DNA of 29,406 bases from Cyanobacteria bacterium UBA9971. GTDB taxonomy: Bacteria; Cyanobacteriota; Vampirovibrionia; Gastranaerophilales; UBA9971. How positions within the stretch are numbered: the first letter of the stretch is position 1; every line of letters begins with the position of its first letter. This document shows positions 28,831 through 29,406 of this stretch, in pieces. Position numbers and translations under genes: made by a program. The notes beneath the pieces were generated by a model. It did no database searches, was not told the DNA's origin, and saw nothing but the letters and a program-made list of their open reading frames with translations. The stretch lies in assembly GCA_003499955.1 (NCBI GenBank), contig DNRP01000043.1, positions 3,144 to 32,549 of the forward strand. Direction: 5' to 3'.

Positions 28831-29274
28831 GTGCTTAAATCAACAGTTTCGCTTAAAAAAGACTTTTTAAACAAAATAAAAATCAGATACGACAAAAATA
28901 TTCCTCCTGAATTTGTCCAGCAGCTTTATCTTTCTGTCGGATGGCAGCATCGGGAATGTTGCGAAATTAAAAAATCACTTGAGGGAAGTTTTCTTGTGGC
29001 TTCGGCATGGATTGGTGAAATACTGGTCGGGTTGGCAAGGGCAACCGGTGACGGTGTTTTTAGCGTTACAATCTGGGATTTTTCAATCCTTCCTGCTTAT
29101 CAAAAACAGGGCATAGGTAAATTATTATTAAATTCCATGCTGACTAAACTAAACGATTATGATATACCATTAATTACTTTATATTCAGAGTTGGATAAAA
29201 AAAACTTTTATAGTAAGCTAGGGTTTGAATGTGGTTCAAAAAAAATAATTGGAATGTATAAGTACAATAAATAG
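28831..29274 (+). CDS. GNAT-family N-acetyltransferase
   Basis: The 147-residue protein carries the GNAT acetyl-CoA core. [20 protein letters not shown] holds beta-4 and the pyrophosphate loop Q-x-x-G-x-G/A (QKQGIG), followed by [21 protein letters not shown], the usual 'A..FY.K.GF' C-terminal motif. Substrate cannot be predicted. It probably starts at GTG 28831 (no good ribosome site), 7 bp after the rlmD-family stop, so it is translated from the same message. rplI begins 19 bp after its stop. Confidence 0.85.
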   Translation: MLKSTVSLKKDFLNKIKIRYDKNIPPEFVQQLYLSVGWQHRECCEIKKSLEGSFLVASAWIGEILVGLARATGDGVFSVTIWDFSILPAYQKQGIGKLLLNSMLTKLNDYDIPLITLYSELDKKNFYSKLGFECGSKKIIGMYKYNK

Positions 29275-29293
29275 TCAGGAGAAAAAAGGAAAA

Positions 29294-29406
29294 ATGAAAG
29301 TTATCCTTAAAAAAGATGTACAATCTCTCGGTGAATCAGGAGATATAGTAGATGTAAAAGACGGTCATGCCAGAAATTACCTTTTGCCTTATAAGTTTGC
29401 AGAATT
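29294..29406 (+). CDS. rplI: 50S ribosomal protein L9, N-terminal part (runs off the window)
   Basis: The ATG at 29294 opens [20 protein letters not shown] followed by [17 protein letters not shown], the very characteristic N-terminal domain of bL9, which binds 23S rRNA near the L1 stalk. AAAAAAGGA gives a good ribosome site 3-4 bases upstream, and an additional CAGGAG lies further up. The gene continues beyond base 29406. It is probably in one operon with the methyltransferase and GNAT genes. Confidence 0.97.
   Translation, partial: MKVILKKDVQSLGESGDIVDVKDGHARNYLLPYKFAE

Overview
The window is AT-rich (roughly one third G+C by eye), densely coded bacterial chromosome. There is no phage, transposase, CRISPR array or rRNA operon. 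KdsB (CMP-Kdo synthetase) points to a Gram-negative, LPS-bearing envelope. A flagellin points to motility, and ThiC, DAHP synthase and LipA to a biosynthetic anaerobe-type core. This combination, with AT-rich codon use, a DUF4127 protein and lineage-specific Asn/Gln/Ser-rich small proteins, would fit the non-photosynthetic cyanobacterial relatives (Vampirovibrionia/Melainabacteria, Gastranaerophilales-like). That placement is inference, not proven here.

Layout. 1-3.8 kb: a DUF4127 protein (partial) and a secreted partner on the minus strand, a divergent membrane protein and a small zinc-knuckle protein on the plus strand, then ornithine aminotransferase with a 66-residue upstream partner on the minus strand. 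3.9-6.7 kb: tRNA-Asp(GUC), an EF-hand protein, a ten-repeat TPR protein and a divergent flavin-reductase-like protein. 6.8-11.6 kb: a short alpha-glucan phosphorylase homologue that lacks the PLP lysine, ThiC, and an acyl-CoA-dehydrogenase homologue that lacks the usual catalytic Glu. 11.7-16.9 kb: an acidic amino acid/dicarboxylate symporter directly abutting kdsB, then aspS and two membrane-anchored unknowns on the minus strand. 16.9-19.7 kb: an orphan 405-residue protein, a repeat-filled gap and aroF (DAHP synthase). 19.8-24.1 kb, minus strand: flagellin, lipA, lpd and a Spy/LTxxQ-like periplasmic protein, with an interspersed repeat at each junction upstream of flagellin. 24.5-29.4 kb: an XRE regulator, a duplicated-module surface-type protein, tsaE, a probable structured RNA, an rlmD/rumA-family rRNA methyltransferase, a GNAT acetyltransferase and the start of rplI (L9).

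The most distinctive feature is a population of palindromic interspersed repeats. The main family begins TGTCATTGCGAG and ends CTCGCAATGACA. It fills many intergenic gaps, and one copy sits in frame inside kdsB. Two further, unrelated palindromic families lie in frame inside the rlmD-family gene, so three repeat-derived peptides are built into two conserved enzymes in under 30 kb. This resembles the Rickettsia palindromic elements but involves several families. Other leads are a 166-nt multi-helix RNA candidate at about 26.85-27.01 kb and the two enzyme homologues with a replaced key catalytic or cofactor residue.
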